A stretch of 64,000 nt of DNA. Source: Sporosarcina luteola (lineage in GTDB: Bacteria > Bacillota > Bacilli > Bacillales_A > Planococcaceae). The stretch's first letter is position 1, and each line of letters begins with the position of its first letter. Below the pieces are notes generated by a model. The model was not told where the DNA came from. It made no database searches and saw only the letters and a list, made by a program, of their open reading frames with translations. Positions 35,794 to 45,205 of the stretch are shown here, piece after piece. Location: positions 62,001 through 126,000 of the forward strand of contig JACHLS010000006.1 in the NCBI GenBank assembly GCA_014204635.1, given 5' to 3'. Both the position numbers and the translations under genes were made by a program.

Positions 35794-36171
35794 TTACTCC
35801 TGATCAAACCACAGTTTTTCTTTATCGTTCTCGTCGCCGTTATAATTAATCAAAATTTCCTCGCCCGCTTTGATATCGGTATACGCATAAAAATCAAACG
35901 TATGCTTGTCAAACCGAATTTCGTACGTGGCATTCGGCTCATAGGAATGATTGAACAGCATCCCGTACCCGAGAAGAATCGCCGTGTGATTTATGCCATA
36001 CTCAAAAGCATAATCGGCAAGAAGCGTTTGTTCAATGTGGTGATGCTGTTCATTTGGATAGGCAATTACAGGAGCTTCATGCAGCAGTGTTCCTTTTTTG
36101 ATATCACATGTTGCAAAAACCCCTCTATTAAATTCGCCATCACTTAGTGAAGATGTTTTGACTTCAATCAT
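35794..36171 (-). CDS. SET-domain protein
   Basis: 125 residues, a minimal SET fold. RGVFATCDIKKGTLLHEAPV, then GMLFNHSYEPNATYEI (the NHS motif that binds S-adenosylmethionine) and AGEEILINYN are all present, matching lysine methyltransferase-type SET proteins that occur in some Bacillales. Bacterial substrate unknown. ATG at 36171 follows AGGTGA; the GTG at 36180 is a less likely start. Confidence 0.9.
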   Translation of the reverse strand: MIEVKTSSLSDGEFNRGVFATCDIKKGTLLHEAPVIAYPNEQHHHIEQTLLADYAFEYGINHTAILLGYGMLFNHSYEPNATYEIRFDKHTFDFYAYTDIKAGEEILINYNGDENDKEKLWFDQE

Positions 36172-36337
36172 GCTGTTCACCTGCCTACTATAAACTCACT
36201 TGCTTACTATAACATTAATTTAGACAGAGTGCCCTTTTATTCACTTTCTTTTTCATCTTCAGCAGTTCTCTTTCATGAAGAATGAACCTTTCCGGTTGGT
36301 GATTCGTATTACAGCTATTATGAAAGCGGAGGTATGT

Positions 36338-37129
36338 ATGGTGACTGAATCACGAGATTGGTTAACAAATGAGTTGAGGAAAATCGAGGATTGGGAAAAG
36401 GATCAGAACGATTTATGGTTTTGGGAGAAACTTGGACGCCTGCCATTCAAATTGTTGGATAAATGGACACCTGCTTTTATTCAAACAAAAATCGGGACGC
36501 TGCTGGACGAGCTGGGGCAATATATTCAAACGGGCGGCAGCTATTTAAGCTCCGTTTCCAAACTCCCTTCGTATTATCCGGGTCATGACGTTGAAACACT
36601 GGAAGATGTTAAACATTTGCCGATTGCTGCGATGGATGCCGCGGTTGATAAAATTACGGAAAACCGAAAAAAGCTAGCGACGCTTCAAGGGGCAAGCACG
36701 GGCATTGGCGGCATTTTCACATTATCTATTGATATTCCCTTATTGCTCGGGCTGCAAATCAAAACGTTACAAGACATCGCCATCTGTTATGGTTTTGACC
36801 CTAATGATAAAGAAGAACGCATTTTTGTTGTGAAATGCATGCAATTCATCTCTGCTGACATTGTAGGAAAGGAAGCCATTTTAGCGCAACTCTCTCAATT
36901 TGATTCGCAGGAAGAGATGAAACGGGAAGTCCTTTCTGAATTACAAGGTTGGCGGGAAGTCGTATTTTCCTACCGAGATCAATTTGGATGGAAGAAGCTA
37001 TTTCAAATGATTCCAATTGCCGGACTTGTTTTTGGTGCATTCACCAACCGTTCTGCAGTCCAGGACCTGGCAGAAACCGGGAAGATGCTGTACCGGAAAA
37101 GAAAGATTCTGGAAAGGTTGGAGCAGTGA
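36338..37129 (+). CDS. EcsC-family protein
   Basis: 263 residues. EcsC features: central glycine-rich GASTGIGGIFTLSIDIPLLLGLQIKTLQDIA and C-terminal amphipathic FQMIPIAGLVFGAFTNRSAVQDL. Homologues accompany the EcsAB exporter, but no ecsAB is here; the role is unknown. ATG at 36338 follows GGAGG by five bases; the reading frame extends upstream to 36275 with no family similarity. Confidence 0.88.
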   Translation: MVTESRDWLTNELRKIEDWEKDQNDLWFWEKLGRLPFKLLDKWTPAFIQTKIGTLLDELGQYIQTGGSYLSSVSKLPSYYPGHDVETLEDVKHLPIAAMDAAVDKITENRKKLATLQGASTGIGGIFTLSIDIPLLLGLQIKTLQDIAICYGFDPNDKEERIFVVKCMQFISADIVGKEAILAQLSQFDSQEEMKREVLSELQGWREVVFSYRDQFGWKKLFQMIPIAGLVFGAFTNRSAVQDLAETGKMLYRKRKILERLEQ

Positions 37130-37245
37130 GCGGTCCCCTTCCACATCCTAATGTTTGACGGACGAAAACCATTTGGTCTATCCTGATAATCGGCGCCCTT
37201 CAATACTCTATAGTTGTCGCGGCTCCGACCAGGAGGTGTCCAGAT

Positions 37246-38385
37246 TTGAAGGGAATCACCCAATTGTACGACAAACTGACAAGAAAACGGGGTTTATTGT
37301 ATGCGGTCCTGTTGACGTGCTTTATTGCTTCTGTGTTATTTGTTAATCACAACTATTCCTTTTACGACCGTCCTATCGCCCAAGTCATCCAGGCGACATT
37401 GTTGGAAGAGACGGACGTAACTGATATGAATCAAAATAAAGATACCTTATACAAGCAACAACTTGTAGCCGTGTTGCGAAATGGCAAGGAAAAGGGACAA
37501 TCAATCCAATTGATGAATGAGTTCTCCGCTTCAGGGGCGTTCGATCAGCAATACAAGGTTGGCAATGAACTGTTTGTTCTGCTGAAAAGGGATTCAACCG
37601 GAAAATTAAAAACATCGGCCGTCATCGTGGACGTAAAACGGGACAAGTACGTCGTTCTCCTCGCATGGATTTTTGTCTTCGCTTTGTTAGTTGTCGGCAA
37701 ACGGCAGGGATTTTTCGCGATTGTCAGCTTCATGATCAATGTACTCCTGCTATCCTTCGCATTGGATGTCTATGTTAAATACTCCGCGATCAATTTACTG
37801 GTCGTTTGTGGTGTCTGCATTGTATTATTTACCGTTATCTCATTGCTGTTCGTCAGCGGGTTCTCCCCAAAAACATATGCAGCTATCGCGGCAACTCTGC
37901 TTGGCACGTTCGCTTCACTGACGATTACCTTTTTGGTCATTTGGCTTACTTCCAGCAACGGATTGCGATACGAGGAGATGCAATTTTTGACACGCCCCTA
38001 CCGCCTAGTGTTCATAGGTGGGCTTTTCATCGGCTCATTGGGCGCCATTATGGATGTCGCCATCACCATGTCTTCTTCCCTGTTTGCGTTACATGAACGC
38101 AACCCAGCCATATCTGTCCAAGATCTTAAAACGTCCGGTCTGGACATCGGGCAGGATATTATGGGAACCATTACAAATATCTTGTTTTTCGCCTATATTA
38201 GCGGTTCGATTCCAATGCTTATTTTATTTTTGCGGAACGCCTCCGCGCTCGGCTACACATTATCAATGAATCTGTCGCTAGAAGTGACACGGGCGTTAGC
38301 AGGCGGCATTGGCATTGTACTCACAATTCCCATCGGCTTGTACACCACATTATTTTTCATCAAACGAAAGAAGGCGAGCGTATGA
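37246..38385 (+). CDS. YibE/F-family membrane protein
   Basis: 379 residues. N-terminal helix, a soluble extracellular part of about 110 residues, then seven helices with GGLFIGSLGAIMDVAITMSSSL and LDIGQDIMGTITNILFFAYISGSIP, the YibE/F signature. TTG start nine bases behind AGGAGG. Fused to the next gene by a 4 nt ATGA overlap; the two probably form a heteromer. Function unknown; transport is the usual guess. Confidence 0.9.
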   Translation: MKGITQLYDKLTRKRGLLYAVLLTCFIASVLFVNHNYSFYDRPIAQVIQATLLEETDVTDMNQNKDTLYKQQLVAVLRNGKEKGQSIQLMNEFSASGAFDQQYKVGNELFVLLKRDSTGKLKTSAVIVDVKRDKYVVLLAWIFVFALLVVGKRQGFFAIVSFMINVLLLSFALDVYVKYSAINLLVVCGVCIVLFTVISLLFVSGFSPKTYAAIAATLLGTFASLTITFLVIWLTSSNGLRYEEMQFLTRPYRLVFIGGLFIGSLGAIMDVAITMSSSLFALHERNPAISVQDLKTSGLDIGQDIMGTITNILFFAYISGSIPMLILFLRNASALGYTLSMNLSLEVTRALAGGIGIVLTIPIGLYTTLFFIKRKKASV

Positions 38386-39155
38386 ACGTCATCACTTGGC
38401 TCGCGTTCATCTTGCTGTTGCTGATGGTGCTGATTGGCGGAAAAAAAGGAGTGCGCTCGTTTTTTTCGCTATTTCTGAATTTTGGAGTACTCTTTTTCAT
38501 GATGTTTTTCATGCTGAGTCCAACAGTCAATCCTATTTTCATCACCATTCTGGCCAGTATCCTGATAGGAAGCATTAATCTGTTTTTTATTAATGAAGTG
38601 AATCGAAAAACGGTGACAGCTTTCATTTCCACTATGATTACCATCATCATTTTATTGTTTTTTATTGTCCTCGTCTCGAACATTTTGATGATCCAAGGAT
38701 TCGGAGAAGAGGAGACGGAAGCGATCAGCGGACTTTCCCTTTATATCGGTGTCGACTTCATGAAAATCGGCGTGTCGGTCATCATCTTGAGCACGATCGG
38801 CGCCGTCATGGACGTTGCCATTTCCATCGCGTCATCCATGCATGAATTGATCAGACACAATCCCTCTATCACCAAAAAGGAATTGTTTGCATCGGGCGTT
38901 CACATCGGCCGTGATATTTTAGGAACTGATACGAACACGTTGTTTTTCGCTTTCTTCGGTGGCTACTTAGCATTGCTAATCTGGTTTAAGGACTTGTCCT
39001 ACTCCTTCGGTGACATCGTCAACTCTAAAATATTCAGCTCCGAATTGGTACTGATCCTATGCGCCGGTACAGGGATCGCGCTCGTCATTCCGATTACAGC
39101 CTGGATCAATGTATACGACTTGTTTCGAAAGAGGAAGAAGGAGGAGCAGAAGTAA
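38382..39155 (+). CDS. YibE/F-family membrane protein, partner of its neighbour
   Basis: 257 residues, seven or eight helices, with the same core in shorter form: GVSVIILSTIGAVMDVAISIASSMHEL and VHIGRDILGTDTNTLFFAFFGGYLALL. It lacks the N-terminal soluble domain of the upstream partner and starts inside its stop codon. A duplicated and split YibE/F pair is common in Bacillales. Confidence 0.9.
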   Translation: MNVITWLAFILLLLMVLIGGKKGVRSFFSLFLNFGVLFFMMFFMLSPTVNPIFITILASILIGSINLFFINEVNRKTVTAFISTMITIIILLFFIVLVSNILMIQGFGEEETEAISGLSLYIGVDFMKIGVSVIILSTIGAVMDVAISIASSMHELIRHNPSITKKELFASGVHIGRDILGTDTNTLFFAFFGGYLALLIWFKDLSYSFGDIVNSKIFSSELVLILCAGTGIALVIPITAWINVYDLFRKRKKEEQK

Positions 39156-39242
39156 ATCGAGGGATACAAGCCAAAGCTTCAAACGATGTTGGGGTTGAAA
39201 TAGGTTTTCTGTTGTTCAAGGAGTGATCATACGAGTTAATAC

Positions 39243-39286
39243 TAAACCATCCGATTCGAGTTCAATCACGCGGATGGTTTATTTTT
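39243..39286 (+). terminator. Terminator of the YibE/F operon
   Basis: TAAACCATCCG / CGGATGGTTTA stem with a 17 nt loop, then TTTTTG. Confidence 0.88.
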
Positions 39287-39696
39287 GTCCCCGGAATGTA
39301 ACATGTTGTAACACAAACTGATAGACCATTCAGACTACTATCTTCTACTATTAAAAAGTATTGCAACATATGCATGGCTTATGTTTCTATATTGGAATGA
39401 ATTAATACTTAGTAGTCTAATAGATTAGATCACTCCCTTTTTCTGTCTTCTTTTTTTATTACAAAGGTTAATATTTCCTCCGTTACTTGTTAATTGCCTG
39501 TCACACCACTGTCATTTTCTTCTGTTATCGTTATGTACAAGCAGTTGGGGTGCTGCCGAGCTAGCAATATAAGCCAAAACCAACCTCTCATTTCCAACTT
39601 TCTTGTTTGTAAAGGAGGCGGATGTACAGTTATTGAGTATTCTTCATTCAGGTAATGTCCAGATCAAAAAAATGTGAAAAAGGAGTTTGATTATTC
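39287..39696. other. 410 nt intergenic region upstream of the acidic repeat protein
   Basis: AT-rich, no gene. TGTAACATGTTGTAACA near 39300 is a dyad-like word. A GC-richer block at about 39543-39590 (GGGGTGCTGCCGAGCTAGC) precedes the start by about 110 nt; I compared it by eye with c-di-GMP and other riboswitch cores and found no match. Confidence 0.4.
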
Positions 39697-41430
39697 TTGG
39701 TTAAAGAAACGAACCCAACAGAAAAACGCACAAAAAAGATCTTGCCATTTGTTATGTCCACTTCCATGTTAACCGCCGCTGTTTTTGGCGCAGGCGGCTC
39801 AGCTTTTGCAGCAGAAAAACAGGATCAGGAATTTAAGAATCACGGTGCTGAAGTTTCCTATTATGCAACAAGCATTCCAGGATCACCTGAAAAGGGTACA
39901 TTCATGCGTACGATCGCAAACAAGAATGTAGCAGCCGTGACACCGGATGAAGAGAAGCCGGAACAACCAGGAAATGAGGAAGATGTTTCCGATACACCAA
40001 CTGATGACGACGTAACATTAGATCCACCGGTAGACGAAGAAGCTGCAGACACACCAACGGACGAAGATGCAACACCGGCTGCTCCGGCAGATGAGGAAGA
40101 AGCTGCGGATGCACCAGCTGTTGAAACTGCAACTCCAGATACGCCAGTAAATTAAGAAGAAGCAACAGACGAATCAGCTGACCAAGATGTTACAGCGGAT
40201 ACACCAGCTGATGAAAAAGAAGCTTCGGACGAACCGGCAGACGAGGATGTAACAGCGGATGCGCCAGCTGATAAAGAAGAGGCTTCGGATGCACCAGCTG
40301 ATGAAAAAGAAGCTTCGGACGAACCGGCAGACGAGGATGTAACAGCGGATGCGCCAGCTGATAAAGAAGAGGCTTCGGATGCACCGGCAGACGAGGATGT
40401 AATAGCGGATGCACCGGCAGACGAAGAGGTAACAACGGATGCACCAGCTGATGAAGAGGTAACGGATGTACCAGCTGATAAAGAAGAGGCTTCGGATGCA
40501 CCAGCAGATGAAGAGGTATCAACGGATGCGCCAGCTGATAAAGAAGAAGCTTCGGATGCACCAGCAGATGAAGAGGTATCAACGGATGCGCCAGCTGATA
40601 AAGAAGAGGCTTCGGATGCACCAGCTGGTGAAGATGTAACAGCTGATACACCAGCAAATGAAGAAGAAGCAACAGAAACACCAGCTAAAGAAGATGGTAC
40701 CGAGGATAAAACAGAAAAGCCAGCTGACGAAAATATCAATGAAGATACTTCGTCAACTGACTCTCCAACCGATTCTATTTTATCAGATGAGCATGTAAAT
40801 GCATATAGAACCATCATACAAAATTATGTAAGTTTAATTGATTACTATAACCTACTCATCCAAGATCATCTAGGCATTTCATCGCCAAAAGAAGAGGAAG
40901 AGACAGTTCCGGCTGGCGACAGCGTTGCTGAAACTCCTGCGCATGATGAAGCTACTGCTGAAAAGCCAGATGCTGAGGATAGTGCAACCGAAACTCCTGC
41001 TGGCGATGAAGCCACTGCCGAGAAGCCAGCTGCTGATGACAATATAGTCGAAACTCCTGCAAACGATGAAGCTACTGCTGAAAAGCCTGCTGCTGATGAC
41101 AATGCAGTCGAGTCTCCTGCAAACGATGAAGCTACTGCTGAAAAGCCTGCTGCTGATGAAAATGCAGTTGAATCTCCTGCAAACGATGAAGCTACTGCTG
41201 AAAAGCCAGTTGCTGATGACAGCGCAGTTGAAAATCCTGCGGACGGTGAAGCTGGGGCTGAAGAGCCTGCCGCTGATGACAATGCAGCTGAAACTCCTGC
41301 AAATCCAACAGAATCTGTTGAACAACCGGTCGCTGAAGCTGTCCAAACAACCGTGTGGGACAAATTAGTCGGTTATTATCAACAAGCTGTATCGGCATAT
41401 AGCTCCCTATTCGGTTTACTAAAAAAGTAA
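39697..41430 (+). pseudogene. Secreted acidic repeat protein split by an in-frame TAA
   Basis: One open frame of 578 codons interrupted only by TAA at 40153-40155 (codon 153). Part 1 has a TTG start 11 nt behind AAAAGGAG, a signal peptide (KILPFVMSTSMLTAAVFGAG, cleavage near AFA-AEK) and the beginning of the acidic region. Beyond the stop the same frame continues for 425 codons without another stop: about 18 units of a 10-residue A-D-A-P-A-D-(E/K)-E-x-x repeat, a unique helix-like segment (YRTIIQNYVSLIDYYNLLIQ), about seven copies of a 20-residue ETPANDEATAEKPAADDNAV repeat and a final WDKLVGYYQQAVSAYSSLFG helix. No LPxTG anchor. Either a recent nonsense mutation, a readthrough, or a sequencing error. 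Opposite-strand frames here are repeat shadows. Confidence 0.85.
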
Positions 41431-41541
41431 CACCGCCTTACGAATACAATTGAATAGCTGAAACCCTTCAGGGATTGATAGGTACATCCCTGCTTGAATC
41501 GGATGAGATCCGGTTATAGAAAGTAAGATTGACAATCGAAT

Positions 41542-41583
41542 AAGGCCTTGGAACCTCCCAGTGAAGGTTTCCAAGGCCTTTAT
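41542..41583 (+). terminator. Terminator of the acidic repeat gene
   Basis: AAGGCCTTGGAA / TTCCAAGGCCTT, 12 bp, loop of 15 nt, then TATT. Could also act on the minus-strand gene at 41610. Confidence 0.85.
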
Positions 41584-41609
41584 TGCATAAAAGCAAATTT
41601 TTTTTACCA

Positions 41610-42050
41610 TTACCACGGAATCAACCGAAAGACCAGCCCCATGGAAGCCATGAAAAATAACATGATAGAACCGCCTATGATCAGCAAATACTTGAGCCGC
41701 AATTGAAAGAGCCCTTTATGGTCCCGTACAGAGTTAGTCTGCCTAAACCAGCGCTTCTTTCCGCATGGTTCGCAATAAAACCGGTAGCGTGTTTTATGGA
41801 CGCTGGCAGAAGCTGGGCCCGCGTTAACTGTCACTTTTTGCTCCTTTTTCATTGTAAAATGGAATTTCCAATTGGTGTCCGATAGCTTAATTGCTTTCTT
41901 GTGAGGGCAGTCGACGGACTCGAATTCATATTGAAATTCATCATACCAATCTTTACTTTTCAGTTCTTTTTGATAGCGCTTGGATAAGAAAATAATCATG
42001 GCGATGAAAAGCACTACAAGAAGTGCGATGACCGTAAATAGTAATTGCAA
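41610..42050 (-). CDS. Hypothetical membrane protein with C-H-C-C metal-like site
   Basis: 146 residues, unnamed. Membrane helix 1 at about 4-24, a central soluble domain, and helices near 122-140. The domain holds VDCPHKKAI and CEPCGKKRWF, a Cys/His set that looks like a small zinc ribbon. TTG start seven bases behind GGGGG. Cytoplasmic or external side of the domain is not clear. Confidence 0.7.
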   Translation of the reverse strand: MQLLFTVIALLVVLFIAMIIFLSKRYQKELKSKDWYDEFQYEFESVDCPHKKAIKLSDTNWKFHFTMKKEQKVTVNAGPASASVHKTRYRFYCEPCGKKRWFRQTNSVRDHKGLFQLRLKYLLIIGGSIMLFFMASMGLVFRLIPW

Positions 42051-42161
42051 GCTGACGCCCCCTTTTTCTTAGAATTAGGCAGTTGAAGATATACTTTAGG
42101 CTATCATACACGCTAGTTCCCTTCAAGTAACCTCAGAGGCTTCTTTCGATTTACCCTTTCA

Positions 42162-43181
42162 TCAGACATCAATACTTCCACAGATTGTTTTCGGTAAAAT
42201 TGCCTTCCCTGCAATATAATCATGCAGGGAAACGAATCGCGGTTCACAATCCACCCCCACACCGACAAGCAATGTCAAGTCGTTCGGTGAATAAATGACC
42301 GTATGCAATGTGCCAAAAAAAGACTCATAATCTTGAAAAAACAGAGGGGACTTCCTGCCATTGAGACTTGCATATATAGATAAAGGAGACAAATCCTCAT
42401 TCGCGAGTTCTTTGGCATGCCGCTTTCGGTTTAGAGAGCCCGCGATTGCATCCCGGTTCATCCCTTGCAGCTCTGTCGATTCAAAATGATTTGTGCAGAC
42501 GAGCTGATCCAACTGCCGGACCGCTTGCCTCCCTGGAGCCGCTTCCACAATCACTGCCTTTCCGCTCGAATCTGTCATGGAATAGTTGTAGCAATAGCCA
42601 TGCGGCACTTGTGCGATTAACTCCATCGCCTCTTCAATGTCGGCGCATCGCTCTAGCAGCATCCTGACAATCGTAGTGGCCATGAATCCTTTTCCGCGGT
42701 ACCTATTGTTTACGAAATGCAAGCCGACGACCAACCCTTTTTCATTCATCCCATCCAGCCGCCCTGTCACCTGTTGACTAAATCCGACACTGGCATAACC
42801 TGTTTCAGGCTGCATGAAAACAAGCCGAGCATCATACAGTTCATGACTAAAATCGTAATTGCGAGCATAAAAACCGTTTTGCACTAGCGCCGTGCATCCC
42901 ATATGAGGAAACTCCACATCATATCCTGCATATATTCGGATTGCCGTCTCCACATCGGTCTCCAATCCATCTGCCAAGCCTTCCAATTCCGTCAAAAGTG
43001 CCGGTGCTATATTCTGTAGTTCCACCCGCGCTTCCTCCGCTTTCGTCTCGTGAGCTATATTGTAGACAAACTCTAGTTGTTCACGCAACTGAGTACCTAG
43101 AATTTCCTTTCCTTGCGCTACTCCGATCTGGTAGGCATCCCCCTTCAGTTCGACAACCCGCACTCTTAACTCTTTCGTCAT
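42162..43181 (-). CDS. C45-family peptidase/acyltransferase (IAT-like Ntn hydrolase)
   Basis: 339 residues. After about 95 residues comes MGCTALVQ, whose Cys would become the N-terminal nucleophile after self-cleavage, as in isopenicillin-N acyltransferase relatives; ARNYDFS and GRLDGMNEKGLVVGLHFVN follow as in the family. Target unknown: amide hydrolysis or acyl transfer. ATG overlaps the MerR gene by 4 nt, so both are expressed as one unit and the enzyme is probably the regulator's target. Confidence 0.87.
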   Translation of the reverse strand: MTKELRVRVVELKGDAYQIGVAQGKEILGTQLREQLEFVYNIAHETKAEEARVELQNIAPALLTELEGLADGLETDVETAIRIYAGYDVEFPHMGCTALVQNGFYARNYDFSHELYDARLVFMQPETGYASVGFSQQVTGRLDGMNEKGLVVGLHFVNNRYRGKGFMATTIVRMLLERCADIEEAMELIAQVPHGYCYNYSMTDSSGKAVIVEAAPGRQAVRQLDQLVCTNHFESTELQGMNRDAIAGSLNRKRHAKELANEDLSPLSIYASLNGRKSPLFFQDYESFFGTLHTVIYSPNDLTLLVGVGVDCEPRFVSLHDYIAGKAILPKTICGSIDV

Positions 43182-43960
43182 TCCAAACCTTCCTTCCCCT
43201 TGATCTGTACGACAGGCAATAACATTTCAACCTTTGACAAATCACTGCCCCGATACCACTCCAGCATAGGACCAACAGGGCGCCAGCCATGTGACATTGC
43301 ATAATGTTCCAATTTTTCGTATCCATCCCGAATATTTTGAAACCCCTCTGTATGGGGCATGACAATGCACAAGAAGGACGACCGTTTTTCAACTGTTACT
43401 TCACTCTGCAGATCGGCAATCTCTGTCCCTTCTGGCACACCAAAACCGATTCGCGCCTGAATTACATTCCTCCCCGATTCATACTGCAAGTAACTATTCA
43501 AAATCGGGATCCTCCGCTCTTTCAATTCTGAACTTCTCCTTTGAAAAGCTTCGCCAAATCTGCCAATAGGTGACGTCTCCGAGAACCAAATGATCGTCTC
43601 CGCCGATTTTTCCGTCAAATAAATTCTATTTGGGAAAGGGTGGCTCTCCAAATAACGCAAACTGGTGTCCAGTACCTCGCGCCTTGCCCGAAGTGTACCG
43701 ATCCATGCTTCCATCATACGGTGCCGCTCGTTTTCATTACCTTCAATGAAATACTGTTGAATCTCTTCAATTGCAATATCGGCCATGCGCAAACTGGTGA
43801 TCAACCGCACCTTTTCAATATGACTCTCCTCATACAACCGATAGCCACTCGCATTCCGTATCACTTTCCCAAGCAAACCGACATCCTCATAATAGCGGAT
43901 TGCACTTTTAGCGATGCCAACTTTCTCAGAGAACACTTGTATTGTCATGAACTGCTCCAT
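43178..43960 (-). CDS. MerR-family regulator with GyrI-like ligand domain
   Basis: About 260 residues. N-terminal MerR helix-turn-helix (FMTIQVFSEKVGIAKSAIRYYEDVGLLG, GYRLYEESHIEKVRLITSLR), then a linker helix and a C-terminal AraC-effector/GyrI-like domain, the BmrR/BltR arrangement that binds amphipathic drugs. ATG at 43960 follows AAGGAGG by six bases. Its own promoter carries a perfect MerR-type operator. Directs itself and the C45 enzyme downstream. Confidence 0.93.
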   Translation of the reverse strand: MEQFMTIQVFSEKVGIAKSAIRYYEDVGLLGKVIRNASGYRLYEESHIEKVRLITSLRMADIAIEEIQQYFIEGNENERHRMMEAWIGTLRARREVLDTSLRYLESHPFPNRIYLTEKSAETIIWFSETSPIGRFGEAFQRRSSELKERRIPILNSYLQYESGRNVIQARIGFGVPEGTEIADLQSEVTVEKRSSFLCIVMPHTEGFQNIRDGYEKLEHYAMSHGWRPVGPMLEWYRGSDLSKVEMLLPVVQIKGKEGLE

Positions 43961-43979
43961 TCCATTCCTCCTTTCTTGG

Positions 43980-44010
43980 ATCATACACCTTCAAGTAACT
44001 TGAAGGTCAA
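43980..44010 (-). promoter_or_regulatory. MerR-type promoter with 19 nt spacer and operator
   Basis: Minus strand: TTGACC (44005-44010), 19 nt spacer, TATGAT (43980-43985). The over-long spacer contains the perfect palindrome ACCTTCAAG-TTA-CTTGAAGGT, the classic MerR arrangement in which the regulator untwists the promoter. The -10 box lies only about 20 nt before the start codon. Confidence 0.92.
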
Positions 44011-44023
44011 GAGAATTAATATT

Positions 44024-45136
44024 ATCGATTACTTGTGTAGTTTCATCGATCATTTTGAGATGGGTATCGATCAGTTTCACAGCTTTATCGGTCACTTTCC
44101 CCAGGTTATCGATCAACCTACATCTTATCGATCATTTGCATGGTTTTATCGATCACTTTGAGATGGGTATCGATCAGTTTCACAGCTTTATCGATCACTT
44201 TCCCCGGGTTATCGATCAACTTACATCATATCGATTACTTGTGTAGTTTTATCGTTCACTTTGAGATGGGTATCGATCAGTTTAACAGTTTTATCGATCA
44301 CTTTCCCCAGGTTATCGATCAACCTACATCATATCGATCATTTGCATGGTTTTATCGATCATTTTGAGATGGGTATCGATCAGTTTCACAGCTTTATCGA
44401 TCACTTTCCCCCAGGTTATCGATCAACCTACATCATATCGATCACTTGCAGGGTTTTATCAATCATTTTGAGATGGATATCAATCAATTTCACAGTTTTA
44501 TCGTTGACTTTCCCCGGGTTATCGATCAACCTACATCATATCGATCATTTGCATGGTTTTATCGATCACTTTGAGATGGGTATCGATCAGTTTCACAGCT
44601 TTATCGATCACTTTCCCCAGGTTATCGATCAACCTCCAACATATCGATCACTTGCAAGGTTTTATCGAACCCTCTGAGATCGGTATCGATCAATTTCACA
44701 GTTTTATCGTTCACTTTCCCTAGGTTATCGATCAACCTACATCATATCGATCACTTGCAAGGTTTTATCAATCATTTTGAGATGGATATCAATCAATTTC
44801 ACAGCTTTATCGATCACTTTCCCCAGGTTATCGATCAACCTCCAACATATCGATCACTTGCAAGGTTTTATCGAACCCTCTGAGATCGGTATCGATCAAT
44901 TTCACAGTTTTATCGTTCACTTTCCCTAGGTTATCGATCAACTTACATCATATCGATCATTTGCATGGTTTTATCGATCACTTTGAGATGGGTATCGATC
45001 CATTTCACAGTTTTATCGGTCACTTTCCCCAGGTTATCAATCAACTTACATCATGTCGATCACTTGCATGGTTTTATCGATCAGTTTGAGATTGATATAG
45101 ATCAGTTTCACAGTTTTATCGGTTACTTTCCCTAGA
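44024..45136. repeat. Phased higher-order array C (ATCGATCA core, 103 nt superunit, about 11 blocks)
   Basis: About 54 copies of ATCGATCA or one-base variants, spaced 21, 21, 21, 21 and 19 nt, so that five different units (tails like TTTGCATGG, CTTTGAGATGGG, GTTTCACAGC, CTTTCCCCAGG, ACCTACATCAT) make one 103 nt superunit. Superunit starts advance 44024, 44127, 44230 and so on to a truncated last copy near 45136; one extra C at about 44411 is the only length change noted. Blocks near 44640 and 44846 are near-identical 206 nt apart, showing a two-block duplication. Most units contain a GATC. Open frames across it are repeat artefacts. Confidence 0.96.
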
Positions 45137-45163
45137 TAAAAATCACAACCAACAAACAAAAAA

Positions 45164-45196
45164 GCTCCCCCCAACATTAGACATGTTGAGGGGAGC
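45164..45196 (-). terminator. Terminator of the FusB-like gene
   Basis: 14 bp stem GCTCCCCTCAACAT / ATGTTGGGGGGAGC with one mismatch, 5 nt loop, followed on the minus strand by TTTTTTGTTTG. Sits between the gene and array C. Confidence 0.9.
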
Positions 45197-45205
45197 CCAC
45201 TAACG

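Noticed and set aside
35640..35849. Plus-strand frame with LLHKEIALLRTEDALDTG
   Set aside because: No ribosome-binding site, overlaps the opposite SET-domain gene, no family recognised.
39540..39600. Riboswitch upstream of the acidic repeat gene
   Set aside because: GC-richer block was compared by eye with c-di-GMP, preQ1 and SAM-type cores; no match and no convincing stem.
40152..41363. Minus-strand reading frames rich in Ser/Ala/Gly and Leu/His across the acidic repeat gene
   Set aside because: Open only because the sense-strand repeat has no stops in complement; no start signals, composition is an artefact.
44055..44677. Open reading frames on the plus strand across array C
   Set aside because: All are the repeat read in different frames (repeated IDQFHSFIDHF), without ribosome-binding sites.
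44024..45136. CRISPR array or DnaA-box cluster
   Set aside because: Cores are 8 nt with recurring tails, so not CRISPR; ATCGATCA does not match the DnaA box TTATCCACA and no dnaA or dnaN is near.
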